Positions 20,984 to 31,975 of a stretch of DNA of 64,000 nt are shown here, one piece after another (position 1 is the stretch's first letter; each line of letters opens with the position of its first letter). The notes under the pieces were generated by a model that worked only from the letters and a program-made list of their open reading frames with translations, did no database searches and was not told the origin of the DNA. This DNA comes from Lentinus brumalis. Taxonomy: Eukaryota > Basidiomycota > Agaricomycetes > Polyporales > Polyporaceae. The DNA lies in NCBI GenBank assembly GCA_001792895.1, contig MARA01000032.1:1-64000 (forward strand), read 5' to 3'. Position numbers and translations under genes: made by a program.

Positions 20984-21264
20984 CACGACAGGCAGTGGCG
21001 CGTGGTTAGGGTCCGGAACAGGCTTGTAACAGGACCTGAAGTGGACTCCTGTTCAGGTCCTGGTTACAAGGCTAGTTCAGGTCCGCGATGCCGGGTAAGC
21101 TAAGTAAGTTGAACACACTTACTGTGCCTTTCGGAGCTTGAACCCACTTGTATCCGGCACTCGGGACCCAAACCAGCCTTGTAACCAGGACCTGAAGTGG
21201 AGTCCTGTTCAGGTCCTGTTGCAAGCCTGTTCCGGACCCTAACCAGGTGCCACTGCCCGTCGTG
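20984..21264. mobile_element. Foldback MITE, 281 bp, flanked by AGG duplications
   Basis: Left end CACGACAGGCAGTGGC and right end GCCACTGCCCGTCGTG are inverted repeats, and the pairing continues for roughly 100 bp per side (GTTAGGGTCCGGAACAGGCT and its complement). The empty site in copy A reads ATCAGGCAAG; here AGG appears on both sides (20981-20983, 21265-21267), a 3-bp target duplication. A 3-bp duplication occurs with PIF/Harbinger and CACTA elements, but the family cannot be fixed. Confidence 0.8.
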
Positions 21265-21294
21265 AGGCAAGCTGTGGGCTTTGTTCTCAATAGA

Positions 21295-21554
21295 GTAAGT
21301 GGGCGTTATGAGGGCAACTATGACGGGTAACAAAGCGGATAACAAAGCTATATAAGGCGGACTATGGCAGATAATAATGCAGCAGGTAAGTGGGCATAAT
21401 AAGGGCAACTATGAGAGATAAAAAAGCAGATAGCAAAGTGATACAAGAAGGACTATGGCAGATCATAATGCGGTGGGTAAGCGAGTGTTTTGAGGGCAAC
21501 TGTGACAGATACTAGAGCAGTACAAGGATACTATAGCAGATAACAATGCCGTGG
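21295..21554 (+). repeat. Minisatellite of R copy B, three units
   Basis: Units start at 21295, 21386 and 21477 (91, 91 and about 78 bp). The third begins like unit 4 of copy A (GTAAGCGAGTGTTTTGAGG) and ends like unit 5 (ACTATAGCAGATAACAATGCC), and unit 2 is missing, which points to unequal exchange. Confidence 0.8.
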
Positions 21555-22997
21555 GTGATCATTGACTCCAACAAAAAGACCCATAGCTGAGGCTAATGTC
21601 AGTCCACCACCCATTAGATTTGGTACTATGCTGTTTATGCGTCAACAATAGGATGAATTGCACTCATCAGTTATGGATGTCATTGCTTGGTACTGGCAAT
21701 CAAATAGGGCAACAGTGATGACACTATTTGCTGGTGTAGTTGATCAGTAAGTAGTTTAGTGAAATGGTGAATAACAGTACAGAGTAATGATGTATTGCTG
21801 ATGCTGTTGAGTAAGTTGGCTGGATGATGTGAGCTCAAGATAATTATGAGTGTCTTATAAGTGGTTGCAATTGATCAATCCAGAGACTGACATGCAGTAT
21901 TTGTCCTAACAGATCACACTAGGACCATTGATATTTAATTAGATCACAAGCTCACCCATTACTTGTGATGCTTCTGGTTACTTTATGCTACTATCACCCT
22001 TTCTTACCTTTGTTATTGCCCAGACTACTGCCTGTGTTACTCTACTTTTAGACTGCTATGTAGTACCTTGCCTGTACATATATTTGCTTGATACCTGCGT
22101 GATGCAAGTCCAGCTTTATATATGTCCATGTCACTGCATGAGGAGGTTCTCTCGTGAGGGCATCCGAGACAACTAGAGATCATCTTGGAATTTGTCTCAT
22201 GGGTGATCCGCGAGATTATCTCTGGTCATCTCAGGCCCTGGGGCAGAGACAAACTCAATACAGCTAGCAATAAACATGCGGTGAAGGGAGAGTCGAGACA
22301 TTCTCAAAGGGCCCCCGAGCCAGCAGAAGCTTGATTCCAAATACTTAGCACTATGGTCGGGTGACACTCTCTGTTCATGCATATCATGGTAGGAAGTACC
22401 CGAGCTGTCATTGCAATTATATAGACCATGTTCAATACAGAGTGGACTACAGATGTGCACTTTATTGTGGCGACTCCAGCGGGGAGAATATTACAAGTTA
22501 CACAAAGCCAACAAGTAGGCACCTGGATTCAAGATGTATGCACATTGCAGACACCTTGCAAAGTGGGCTGGCAAGCCAACCCCTTCGGTACATACTTCAT
22601 CCAAGAGCTAGACCATGATGTGCCCCTCAGTGCATGCAGCAGGCGACAGGACAAAGAGCATGATCCAGGATCAGACCAGTAGGCTGCCGAGATACAATGA
22701 AGTGTGGGCTGAGTTAGCCTTATAGTACCTGTTAGAGAGCAAGTGCAAGTTGTGGTTGTTGCAGTGTCACCAGAGACACAGAGTGCCAGAGAGGCATGGA
22801 TCCATGCAATTTATATACCTCAGAAAGCCTGACCAGAGAGCCTGCCGCCAGCAATGCAGATGATGGTGAAAGGATGACACAGAGCCAACATTGAACAGGC
22901 GCAACCACCAGCGACCACCCCAGCACTGGCAGTACTGGTGGCAATCTGAGTGGCTGCCTCTGTTCCCACCTACGAGACTATCAGAGATGACCTCTAT

Positions 22998-23854
22998 CTA
23001 TAACTAATGGCGCAGCGGGGGGGGTCCCACGTGGCTGCCATGCGCGCTGTTGCCGCTGAGCTTGCGAGGTGGCTGGGCATCTGTGCCGAGCTTGCGAGGC
23101 GCCCTGGGTGTCTGGCTGAGCCTGCGAGGCCCCCAAATCCTGAGTATCTTATGCTGAGTTCCGCAAGGCGTCCCGCTGTCAACGGTGCAAGTGATGTGTG
23201 AATTCTGGAGAAGTGCATACCCAATCTCACGGGATTTGAGGTTGCTAAGTACTTGCTTACTGCAACGGGTTGTTATCGGGTCTCGGCCAATAAGTATAAG
23301 TATTCAGACTTACATAAGGATGGGCGACCAGTAAGTCTCAGTTACAATGGTTCCTACTAACAAGTTTGTCCCATTTCACTGATCAGTGCGCCCTAGGTCT
23401 GCGAGGCCTCCCCGGTTGGACTGTCCTTGCTGTCGATTGTATGTGTCTGAAATAATAACCAAGTTTTTGGGAGGCATCATTACTTATTGAAGCGACGGGC
23501 TGTTCCAGGTAAGCACTTACTTACTGCAACGGGTTAGATTTGGCTATGGGATTGTTATCTGGTCTTTTATCCTGCAACGGGTTTCATTTTGCCCACTGCG
23601 CCTTATCAGAGTAAATAGTTACTTACTGGGACGGGTTTGGCTTGGCTGACTGGGTTGTGCAATGCAAACACCGAGTCCAACTCACCTCACTCACAAATGC
23701 ATCTGTCAGCTTGCTTCACACATATGGTGTCATTGAATATTTGCGAGCACAACCGAGCCAAAGGCGAAGGACCACATAGCTGAGCCAGCGGCGAAGCTAC
23801 ATAGCGTTGAGCCGCAGGCTCATTTTCGGGGCAAAGCAGGGGTAATAAACTAGT
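22998..23854. mobile_element. 857-bp insert in R copy B, non-coding
   Basis: Copy A reads GACCTCTATTTGCTTTAG where this block sits between CCTCTAT and TTGCTTT. It contains repeated phrases: GAGC(T/C)TGCGAGG three times near 23055-23130 and CTGCAACGGGTT or close variants near 23262, 23535, 23570 and 23625. The ends are only weakly inverted (CTATAACTAATGG, CTAGTTTATTACC). The class is unknown. Confidence 0.55.
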
Positions 23855-24740
23855 TTGCTTTAGTGCTTGGGATAATCCTACATGCTGACATACAGCCATA
23901 CAAGTTATTCCAATGTACTCCTCAGGCCTTGGACACCCCTTCTTAGACTACTCAAGCTCTTCTCAGGTTATCTCTGCTTGTCTCCGATGGACCTTCCAAG
24001 AGACCACCCTCAGGCAGTGTGTGTGTTTGCTTCCTGAGCTCTTCAAACTGCAACTGCTTTTTGATACCTTTTCATCCTTGACCTTGACCCCATCTATATC
24101 ATAAGAACTATTCTTGGAAGCAGTTTAATGGCATTCAATTTGACCCATATGAAAGATTGTTGCGCTCTGGGCTGAGTCTGTCATAAACCATAATAATTAA
24201 GACCTTGGTGGTCATAGGCATCAGACGCAGTACTGAAGAAGCATCTCTGAATGATAGGCATAGCGGCCCAGCTCAGCTTAAAGATGACCAGCTTGAGAGC
24301 CTACAAACCAGCTTCCAGCTGGGCTCAGCACATCACTAAGCTGCAGCATAATCATGTGTACTGGGTAGATAGAGAGACAGAGAGTGTAGTGCAGCATAGT
24401 TCAACTACAAGTCTGCCTTACAGCATCTTCGAAGTCTATATTGCATTCTATATCTACTACAAGAATGAAGCAACATTCAGAGTTGTTGGGTGAGCAGGAC
24501 CATGCTGGACTTGTGCTACAGAGCTGCATGAGCATCTGCCAACCCTAAAGCTGTGCACTCCTAACCTCGATCTGGGGCTCCAGGACATAAGAAAGTTTCT
24601 TACCTGGTTCAACAACTTTCCCACGGACATCAGTTGTCGTTACCTTCGCTGGCAGGAATTGTTGTACCTAAAAGATGATCCTCTTCGTTCCTCATCGATC
24701 GTAATCATAGAGTTCGAATTGAGTGCTTTGCTACAGTATC

Positions 24741-27700
24741 AGACTTCACAAAGCTCGACATAGGCCATTGTGATCGCTCTGAGGCGCACTGCAGCCAACA
24801 GGTTATGAGCCCTGCGCTCTGACTGCCTCAAGACGTCCATACCCGCCAGTCCATCGCTCTACAGTCGTCCCCCGGGCCCCCTCTTGTGCCCCTGTCCTCT
24901 GCTTGTCGCATTTTCGCTGCGCATCGTAAAGGGCAAGGAGACAAGGCCACAGTTTGCGCAGCCTCTGGACGCAGGTGAGCGTCGAGAACTTCGTGATTTC
25001 GACGGCAGGATGGACTTGGCTGCTGGGGAGATTTGGAACTGTGTGGAGAGGGAGCAGCAGACGCACCTGGAGTCGATCCGAGATGATCCTGGTGCGATGT
25101 GGAGGAAGCTGGAGGCCGTCCACATGCAGAAATGTCCTGGTACGCGTTTCAACACCTACAACGCGCTCCTATCCCTCTCCAAGGCCGAGGACGAGTCCCT
25201 CAGCACCCTCTCGACGCGAGCCTCGCAGCTCAAGTCCGACATGAAGGCCCTCCGTCCCACCGGCTTCGATCTCGAGAAGCTGGACGATGAACTCGTCCTC
25301 ATGGCTCTCATTCGTGCTCTCCCGGCCGAATACAACGCCCTCCGTCAGACCCTGCTGCTTGACAACTCCCTCACGCTCGAGAAGCTGCAAGACACGTTCG
25401 TGGCGCTCAAAAACCAGCCCGGTGCGCCCTCGTCCACTCCTGTCCTCTCCCACGCGGCCTCCACCCTCTCCTGCGCGTTCTGCGGCAAGCGCGACGCCAG
25501 CGCACGCGCGAAGGAGAAGGCTGCGCAACGCACCCAGTACCGCTCCGGGAAGGGCAAACACAAGGAGAACGCGTCGGAGGCGTCGAAGGACTCGAACAAC
25601 GGCCCGGACACCGCCCAGGAGTCCGCTGGTTTGGCCACTGTGAGTGCTGGTTGTGCTTCTGCGCTGCTATCCGTCTCGGATCGCGCTTCGTGGCTCTCTT
25701 CGCCGGCAGCAGCTAACTGGAACACTGACACAGGTGCTTCTGCACACATGACCCCACACCGTCACTGGTTCCGCTCCTATTCGCCCACATCATCCCCATC
25801 CGTCTCGCCAACTCGCACATCGTCTACTCGGCTGGATTGGGGTCTGTGGTGTTTCAGCCGGTGGAGAGGGGAGGGGTTGTACCGCCTGCGGTTGTACTAC
25901 ACGACGTCTTGCATGTTCCTGCGCTTGCCAGCAATCTACTGTCTGTCTTCCACCTCACGCGCGAGAAGGGCTACACTGTCAAGTTGCGCGCATCGAGTGC
26001 GCTCTTCTACCATCAGGGGGAGCTGCGCTTCGAAGCCCGAGTCAACGAGCACAATGTCGGCTATCTCCTCGGCCACACGGTGTCTCAGACAAAGAACGCG
26101 CTCTCTGTGTCCTCTACTTGCGAGGAGGACGAGTCGCTGTGGCACCAGCGCTGCTCGCACGTCAACCTGGATGATCTCCGCTCGGTGATCAAGAAGGGTA
26201 TTGTCGTCGGCCTCGTTGTCCGCTCGAAGCGCAAGCCCGATCCTGTCTGCGAGCCCTGCCTTGCCGGCAAGCTCAACCGCCATCCTATCCCTCGTTTTGC
26301 GTCTCGGAAGTTTGTCCCCATCGCCCTGGTCCACACCGACCTCAAGGGACGTCTCCCGGTCGCTACGCCGGAAGGCTACGTCTACTGGATGACGTTTGTC
26401 TGCGATGCGACGCAGTTCTGGGTCTTGGCCTTCCTCAAGCGCAAGAGCGACGCGTTTGCTGCATTCAAGTCGTACAAGGTGTATGCGGAGACCTGTCTTG
26501 GTCTCAAGATCAAGGCTACGCGCGACGACAAGGGCGGCGAGTACATGGGCAGGGAGTACTCCGACTTCTGCGCAGAGCACGGCATCCAGCGGCAGCACAC
26601 CGAGCCGGACGAGCCTCACCAGAACGGTGTTGCTGAATGCGCAAACAGGACGACGTCCGAGGGTGCCACGGCCCTCCTCGTTCAGTCGAAGCTCCCTCCC
26701 TCATTCTGGGGCCACGCCGTCTCCACCTTCGTCCACACGCGCAACTGCATGCCTACTTCTGCGCTGAACGGCGGCATCCCCTACACTGCGCGGAAGGGAG
26801 ACGGGCGCAAGCCAGATGTCTCGTACTTCCGCGTCTTTGGCTGCTTGGCCTACGTGCTGGTGCGCAAGAAGGACCGGAAGGCACTCGAGCCGCACTCGCG
26901 CAAGTGCATCTTCGTCGGCTACCCCGAGGGCACGAAGGTGTGGCGGTTCTGGGACCCAGCTGGGAAGAAATTCATCATCTCTTCGCATGCTGTCTTTGAC
27001 GAACGCTGTTTCCCTGGAAACTCGCCCTTCATCAACGTCTTCGGCCTGCCCCTCGACGAAGTGCACATCCCCGGTAGTCCCGAGGACACTGACGACGTCC
27101 CCGACGATGTCCCGGATGCGCCAGAGCTGCCTGATCAAGGGGGAGCGGATTCAGATGATCCGGCACCTCCTGCACCTCCTGCACCAGCCCCTGCACCTCA
27201 TGCTCCGCCCAACGGCTCTCCTGCTCCGTCATCACGCGCTCCGAGCCCACCTGCACCTCCGCACCCTCCTGCACTGGCACCAGCCCTCCGCGCTCAGCCG
27301 GACGCCCCTCCCCGCACGAGCAAGCAGACACACACAGCGGTTTCAAACCATATCCTGCACCCGCTCGAAAGCACCTCCCTGCTCGCTCGACGCGTTTCCA
27401 AGGCTCGCTCAATGACCGTCATGGGCCCTTGAACGTCGCAATCTTGTCCCTCAGCGGCTTCACATCACCTCGCAATCCCCTGCCTCGACGCCCGAGCCTG
27501 AGGAACGCGAACGCACTCCGCCGCGCGACTCTCTCTCACCGGACCCTCTCGAGGTTGCACCAGTCGACCCTGAGCCTGCCCATGTCCCTGCGAACCATGC
27601 TCCAGCCTCTCCACCCGCTCCTGCGGCATCGGACGATGAACTCGACCTTCTAGCGGACGGTCATGAGGACGCGTTCGAGTGCACACGAGGTAATGATGGC

Positions 27701-27987
27701 CGGCATTGAGCACGTCTACTCAGACGACGAGCTGGTTGATTACCTCTCGTACAACGATGCTCTGGCTGTCGCATTCGAGTCGGTGGTCCAGCACGCGTCC
27801 AAGGCGAGCCAGGAGCACTTTGGTGAGCCTCAGTCCATCTCTGAGGTCATGAGGCTCGAGCCAGAGGAGCGCGAGCGGTGGCTCAAGGCTGCACAGGACG
27901 AGATCCAGTCCCTTGTCGAGAACGGCACGTTCCAGCTTGTCCAGCTGCCTCCCGGACGCAAGGCCATCGGTTCTCGGTGGGTCTTCC
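24741..27987 (+). pseudogene. Decayed copia copy P1 (gag to start of RT)
   Basis: Begins with the last 60 bp of an LTR (24741-24800) and the primer site GGTTATGAGCCC. The Gag start and first part are deleted (CATTTTCGCT runs straight into GCGCATCG), and a 33-bp deletion removes most of the zinc knuckle (CAFCGKRDASA instead of the CCHC). Protease NTDTGASAHMT, pre-integrase LWHQRCSH and integrase core with HTDLKG, RDDKGGEY and NGVAECANR follow. A lost base near 25790 and another near 27283 break frame, as do family-wide indels near 27435 and 27690. It stops at TGGGTCTTCC, where an LTR begins. It is the left-arm partner of P2 and the inverse of P4. Confidence 0.9.
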
Positions 27988-28411
27988 TGTTGAACTCGGA
28001 GCTCTATCTCCGGTTCCTGTGACGGCGTCAAGTCCATACTTGCACGCAAGGACGCATGCAGTGCACCCTACTAGCACCCCGACGCGCTAGCGGCTGCCTT
28101 TCTTCCTTTCCGATATATCGGCGCTTCTCTATGTTTTCCATTTCCTGGGATTGAACTCTTGACCTCCGCACTTTTCATGCATTTTTCTTTTCGCTCTCTG
28201 TTGATTTTCTTTGGCGCTTTTCTGCCTTTGGCTGTTACAACTGTATAGCTTATGTAACACGCGCCGTAGACAGCGCGCTCGTCGAGCTCTGGGGTCCTTA
28301 GACTTCACAGAGCTCGACATAGGTGTGTAGATTCGCTTTTGTCAATATATCAGACTTCACAGAGCTCGACATAGGCCATTGTGATCGCTCTGAGGCGCAC
28401 TGCAGCCAACA
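27988..28411 (+). repeat. Copia LTR, long form (424 bp)
   Basis: Bounded by TGTTG and CAACA. It has a 52-bp extra segment relative to the 372-bp LTR: the 24-mer starting AGACTTCACAGAGC occurs twice, separated by TGTGTAGATTCGCTTTTG and ten more bases. Its left flank is P1, its right flank the DUF6589 fragment. Confidence 0.9.
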
Positions 28412-29676
28412 AACCGGGCCACGAACATCCTCGCACTTCCGCTTGGTCTGTTCCTCAAGATATCAGGGACAAGCGAGCGAGTCCTGCAGCTCTTGAGCAA
28501 CATCGGTCTTACCGTGTCGAGTTCGACTGTGGGACGACTGAAAGAACGCATGTCAGAAGATGCCGTCCAGCTCGCCATACAGCTCATCACCGGCCCATCC
28601 CTGTTCTTCATCATATTCGATAACATCAACATCTACCTTCGGAAGTTCCAGGAGCGCATCTCAAACCGGAACTCCATGATCCATGCCACCAATGTTGCCG
28701 TCATCGGGATCTCGGAGGGTGACAAGGAGAAGGTTGAGGATCTTGATGGCTTCCTGGCGAAGCGCGGCGATCACATCCGAGCGACATTTGCAGATGTCCG
28801 GCCTACAAAGGAGGATGGTGAGCATATGCGACAGGCTTTTGAATGCATCATTGCGGAATTCTTGGTACGCTACACACCGGGAAGCAAGAGCTGGTCGAGA
28901 CGCACCGAGATGCTCGAGAAGATCACGAAGTCGATGCCACGCGATCGTCCGCTGGAGCCCGAGGTGTCAGATACGCGGCCCATGGGAGTCTTCAACGTCA
29001 ACAAGGGATCTAAGAAGGGGATCATTCAGGTGATCGACCAGCTGCATTCAAAATCTACGCTCACCAAGGAGGAATGGTTGTCGAAGGTCCGCATGATGCA
29101 AGGCGATTGGTTGACATCAAACAACCTGCGAACTGCTCGTTGCGAGCGCAAGGACGATGTCTCCGTGATGACGCGGATGGAGAATGTCGTCCAACTCAGT
29201 GCGCTGTGGCACTTTGCCCTCAACGCTACCCACATGATTGTCCGCACGCACTTCGGGAATGCAATCTCAGATCCTGCTTCGTTATCAGCACACAAGGGCC
29301 TGCTGCGACGTACGTGGGACGCAAACAAACCCAACTACGCTGCGGCGAAGGCCTTGATCCGTCACTCGCTCATTGCACGGCTGCTCCGCTGCGTCATGGT
29401 TATCGAAGGGATCACCTCGTGGTCAGACCTCCAGAAGTGGTGCCCTACCTACAAAGATATCCGACACATAGCCAACGAGATCGTTGACAAGTTTACCCGG
29501 GTTGTGGGGCTTCAACGAGTGGGCTGAGGAGACTGGTCAACCGCCACGGACACAGAAGCTGCTGAAGACAAAGTTTGAGTCGGTATGTTGGTTTCACACG
29601 TGTATATATGTTATCTTGCCATGATTGTTCGAGCAGATGGTACGCACACTGAAGCCTACAGGCAACACGGAGATTC
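28412..29676 (+). pseudogene. DUF6589-like gene fragment (C-terminal part) between inverted LTRs
   Basis: The frame is open from the LTR border (NRATNILALPLGLFLK) and includes SNIGLTVSSSTVGRLKERM, FFIIFDNINIYLRKFQERIS and FADVRPTKEDG, the pattern of the DUF6589 proteins that are abundant in mushroom genomes; their function is unknown. The ATG at 28493 is internal. An extra G near 29505 (GTTGTGGGG) shifts the frame into a stop at 29527; the copy at 56863-57993 has three G and continues with NEWAEETGQPPRTQK. A likely intron follows (GTATGT...GAGCAG), then MVRTLKPTGNTEIL is cut by the next LTR. Both ends of the gene are missing. Confidence 0.6.
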
Positions 29677-30087
29677 TGTTGACTGCAGTGTGCCTCAGAG
29701 CGATCACAATGGCCTATGTCGAGCTCTGTGAAGTCTGATATTGTGACAAAAGCGAATCTACACACCTATGTCAAGCTCTGTGAAGTCTAAGGACCCCAGA
29801 GCTCGACGAGCGCGCTGTCTACGGTGTGTGTTACATAGGCTATACAGTTGTAACAGCCACAGCCAGAAAAGTGCCAAGGAAATCAACAAAGAGCGAAAAA
29901 AAATGCATAAAAAGTGCGAAGGTCAAGAGTTCAATCCCGGGAAATGGAAAACATAAAGAAGCGCCGATATATCAGAAAGGAAGAACGGCGTCAGCTAGCG
30001 CGTCGGGGAGCTAGTAGGGTGCACTGCAAACATCCTTGTGTGCAGGTACGGACTTGACGCCGTCACAGGAACCGGAGATAGAGCTCC
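29677..30087 (-). repeat. Copia LTR, long form, reversed
   Basis: Starts TGTTGACTGCAGTG (reverse of the CAACA end) and runs through the reversed LTR to GGAGATAGAGCTCC, missing its outer 9-10 bases. With the LTR at 27988-28411 it forms inverted arms of about 410 bp around the DUF6589 fragment. Confidence 0.88.
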
Positions 30088-30090
30088 AAG

Positions 30091-30140
30091 AGACTTCACA
30101 GAGCTCGACATAGGCGCTCTGAGGCACAATGCAGCCAACA
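30091..30140 (+). repeat. LTR end fragment, forward
   Basis: AGACTTCACAGAGCTCGACA to GCAGCCAACA, the last part of the LTR with a 10-bp internal loss (CCATTGTGAT). It joins the truncated reversed LTR to the reversed copia copy P2. Confidence 0.8.
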
Positions 30141-30245
30141 AAGAGGTACTTGACCGCCTTCCAGTGCATCATCCCGGGGTTCTGCGAGAAGCGAGCGAGG
30201 TAGCCAACAGTGCGGATCATGTCCGGACGAGTTGCGACTGCCAGG

Positions 30246-31975
30246 CAGTGTTGGCATTTACCGGTCAATGATGGGGTCATTGACCGGGTCAAGTCCGATC
30301 CCTCGAAGGGTCAAGTCAATACTGACCGGTCAGTGGCGGGGAGCAGGACATTGTTCTGATGACAAATAGTGATTACAAATGACTACGGTATGCTCCTTCT
30401 TTCAGTACTTACATGATTGCGAGAGCTTGAGTGTTGTGAGGCATAGAGTTCGTACATACATACAGGAGACCAAGTAATCCTCTGGTCGCGAAGCCGGCCA
30501 AAGAGAATGGGATCAAGTTGCTTCAAGCACTTTACAATCTCCGTTCCGCTTCACGGGGATCCGACTTTGCGCGCCACCTTGTCAATGTGACGCCAAGCCA
30601 TCCAGTTCATGTTCTTGGAGCATTGCGATGGCTTGACATGCTTTCGGCCTTGCGTAGTTGTCTTCTTTTGCCGCATGACCTCCTTGAACTCACGGAACGG
30701 CCGCGAAGCGTCAATGATGTCGGCAACTTCAGCTGGGGAGGCCATCGAGATGTCATCGTGCTCTCTCAGCCGCAAAAGTCGTCCATGCGTGCATGGGAGC
30801 TCTGGAGGATATTGTCGCGGCGGCAAGTGGTTCGAGGTGTGAAGCTACTCTGTGGGTTTGTAAGCCTCCCCGTCATGCCGAGTTCCAGCTTTGAATGAAT
30901 GCCTGACTTACTTCGACAACATCTCCCGGAACTCCTTGTCCTCGATGTTCTCAATCACCCTAGTCCCACCTTCCTTCGCATCCTCCCTCCTGGAAGCCGC
31001 CGCAATGTCAAGAATTGTCTTGTGCTTATAGATGCAGCACTCGAGCGCTCGCTGGATGTCGAGGAGTCGTTTGATGGAGTGGAAGTGGGCCGTCCAGTGT
31101 GTGAGAACGGGGAGAAGGAGGGCAAGAGGACGTGATCATTCCAGATAAGTCGTTAGTTGCTCCGCTTTGAGAACCTCGAGCGCAGCACTGTGATTATTGA
31201 ACCACCTGATGACCTCAATCGCTTTGTTGACAACATTGCGGTAGTGCCTGAGCTGAAGATAGTCGCCGAGGAGGAGGTTGAGCTGATGCGCCCAACAGAG
31301 CAAAACAATGATCCATGCCCATAACTTGCTAAGCAGGTTACGAGCGCTCTTGCCGTCAGAACCATCGTCCGTCACCCAGGCGATCATCTTGACGCCGTAA
31401 GTCTCCTCCATGTGTGCCTTGTCCTTCTTGGCCGCCCTGACATTGTCATGAGTACGGATCGGTAGGCCTACAGTATCAGCAAGGTTAGCACTTAGTATGT
31501 CGCACAATAGAGCGGACGACATATGCACCTATCCACCGATGTTCATTGTGGAAGACAGCAATGCCATCTGTGCGAGCAGCTCATTGTTGGAGTACGGACA
31601 CTCGCGAGCATGTGCAAGCATGGTGTTCTTCTGCCTCGGCAATCGGGCCCTTTGAGATCCTGGAAGAGCTTCCAGATGTTCGGAGACATCAGGCAGGCCA
31701 AGAGAGGGGAAGATAGATGACTGCATTGAATGCTACAGATACATATGACATGGTCGGGTATGCTGAGTGGAGACGGCAGAGCGATGAGATCCATGGTACA
31801 TGCTGAGAGCAAGTCCGCCATCACTGCCAATAATCTGCCTCACACCCCATACCGAATATGGTGGACAGTGCTAGATTACATCACTTACTGACGTAAGTAA
31901 TCGGTCAATGAGGGTCAGTCAATACCTACTGACTTTCTATTGACTCATTCATTGACTCTGACTCTGGCTACACTG
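30246..31975 (-). mobile_element. hAT element, 1.73 kb, with 8-bp target duplication
   Basis: Ends are CAGTGTTGGC at 30246 and GGCTACACTG at 31975, so the termini are CAGTGT(T/A)G(G/C)C inverted, a hAT-type end. CTGCCAGG flanks both sides (30238-30245 and 31976-31983), the 8-bp duplication expected of hAT, cut into the copia word TACCTGGCAGTCGCAAC. Near both ends TTGAC/GTCAA words are repeated many times, plausible transposase sites. Confidence 0.9.
30900..31830 (-). pseudogene. hAT transposase remnant
   Basis: On the minus strand a degenerate BED-finger-like start (RQKNTMLAHARECPYSNNEL near 31600) is followed at 31528-31136 by AWVTDDGSDGKSARN and LLCWAHQLNLLLGDYL, the DUF659-to-core region of fungal hAT transposases, and after a stop by WTAHFHSIKRLLDIQRALE and KEFREMLSK. 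Frames change between pieces, and the C-terminal dimerisation region is not recognisable, so it is non-functional. Confidence 0.7.

Larger units (their letters stand above)
20698..24704 (+). repeat. Repeat family R, copy B (about 4.0 kb with two inserts)
   Basis: Same family as copy A, carrying the foldback element at 20984-21264 and an 857-bp insert at 22998-23854. Relative to A it lost about 45 bp before CAACAACTTTCCC near the 3' end and about 25 bp near 22208. No protein-coding capacity is supported. Confidence 0.8.
20274..27987 (+). repeat. Palindrome 1, left arm (7.7 kb)
   Basis: This arm holds part of the TIR element, R copy B and copia copy P1. It matches the reverse complement of 40285-46020 plus 32752-34735. 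Paired coordinates sum to 66294 in the outer part and 60739 in the inner part; the 5555 difference is the young copia (5549), its 5-bp target duplication and one base lost in P1. The arm begins inside the TIR element at 20274 and ends at an LTR junction. Confidence 0.9.

Noticed and set aside
24741..24820. GGTTATGAGCCC region as a tRNA fragment or gene
   Set aside because: It directly abuts the LTR end in every copy, which is the position of a retroelement primer site.
27032..27412. Long opposite-strand and alternate-frame ORFs in the copia copies (for example 33327-33707, 51682-52365)
   Set aside because: They follow the GC-rich pol gene codon pattern in other frames and recur identically only because the element is repeated.
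28349..29740. DUF6589 fragment as an autonomous TIR transposon with about 60-bp terminal repeats
   Set aside because: The apparent terminal repeats are the 3' ends of full copia LTRs, which continue outward for some 410 bp on both sides.
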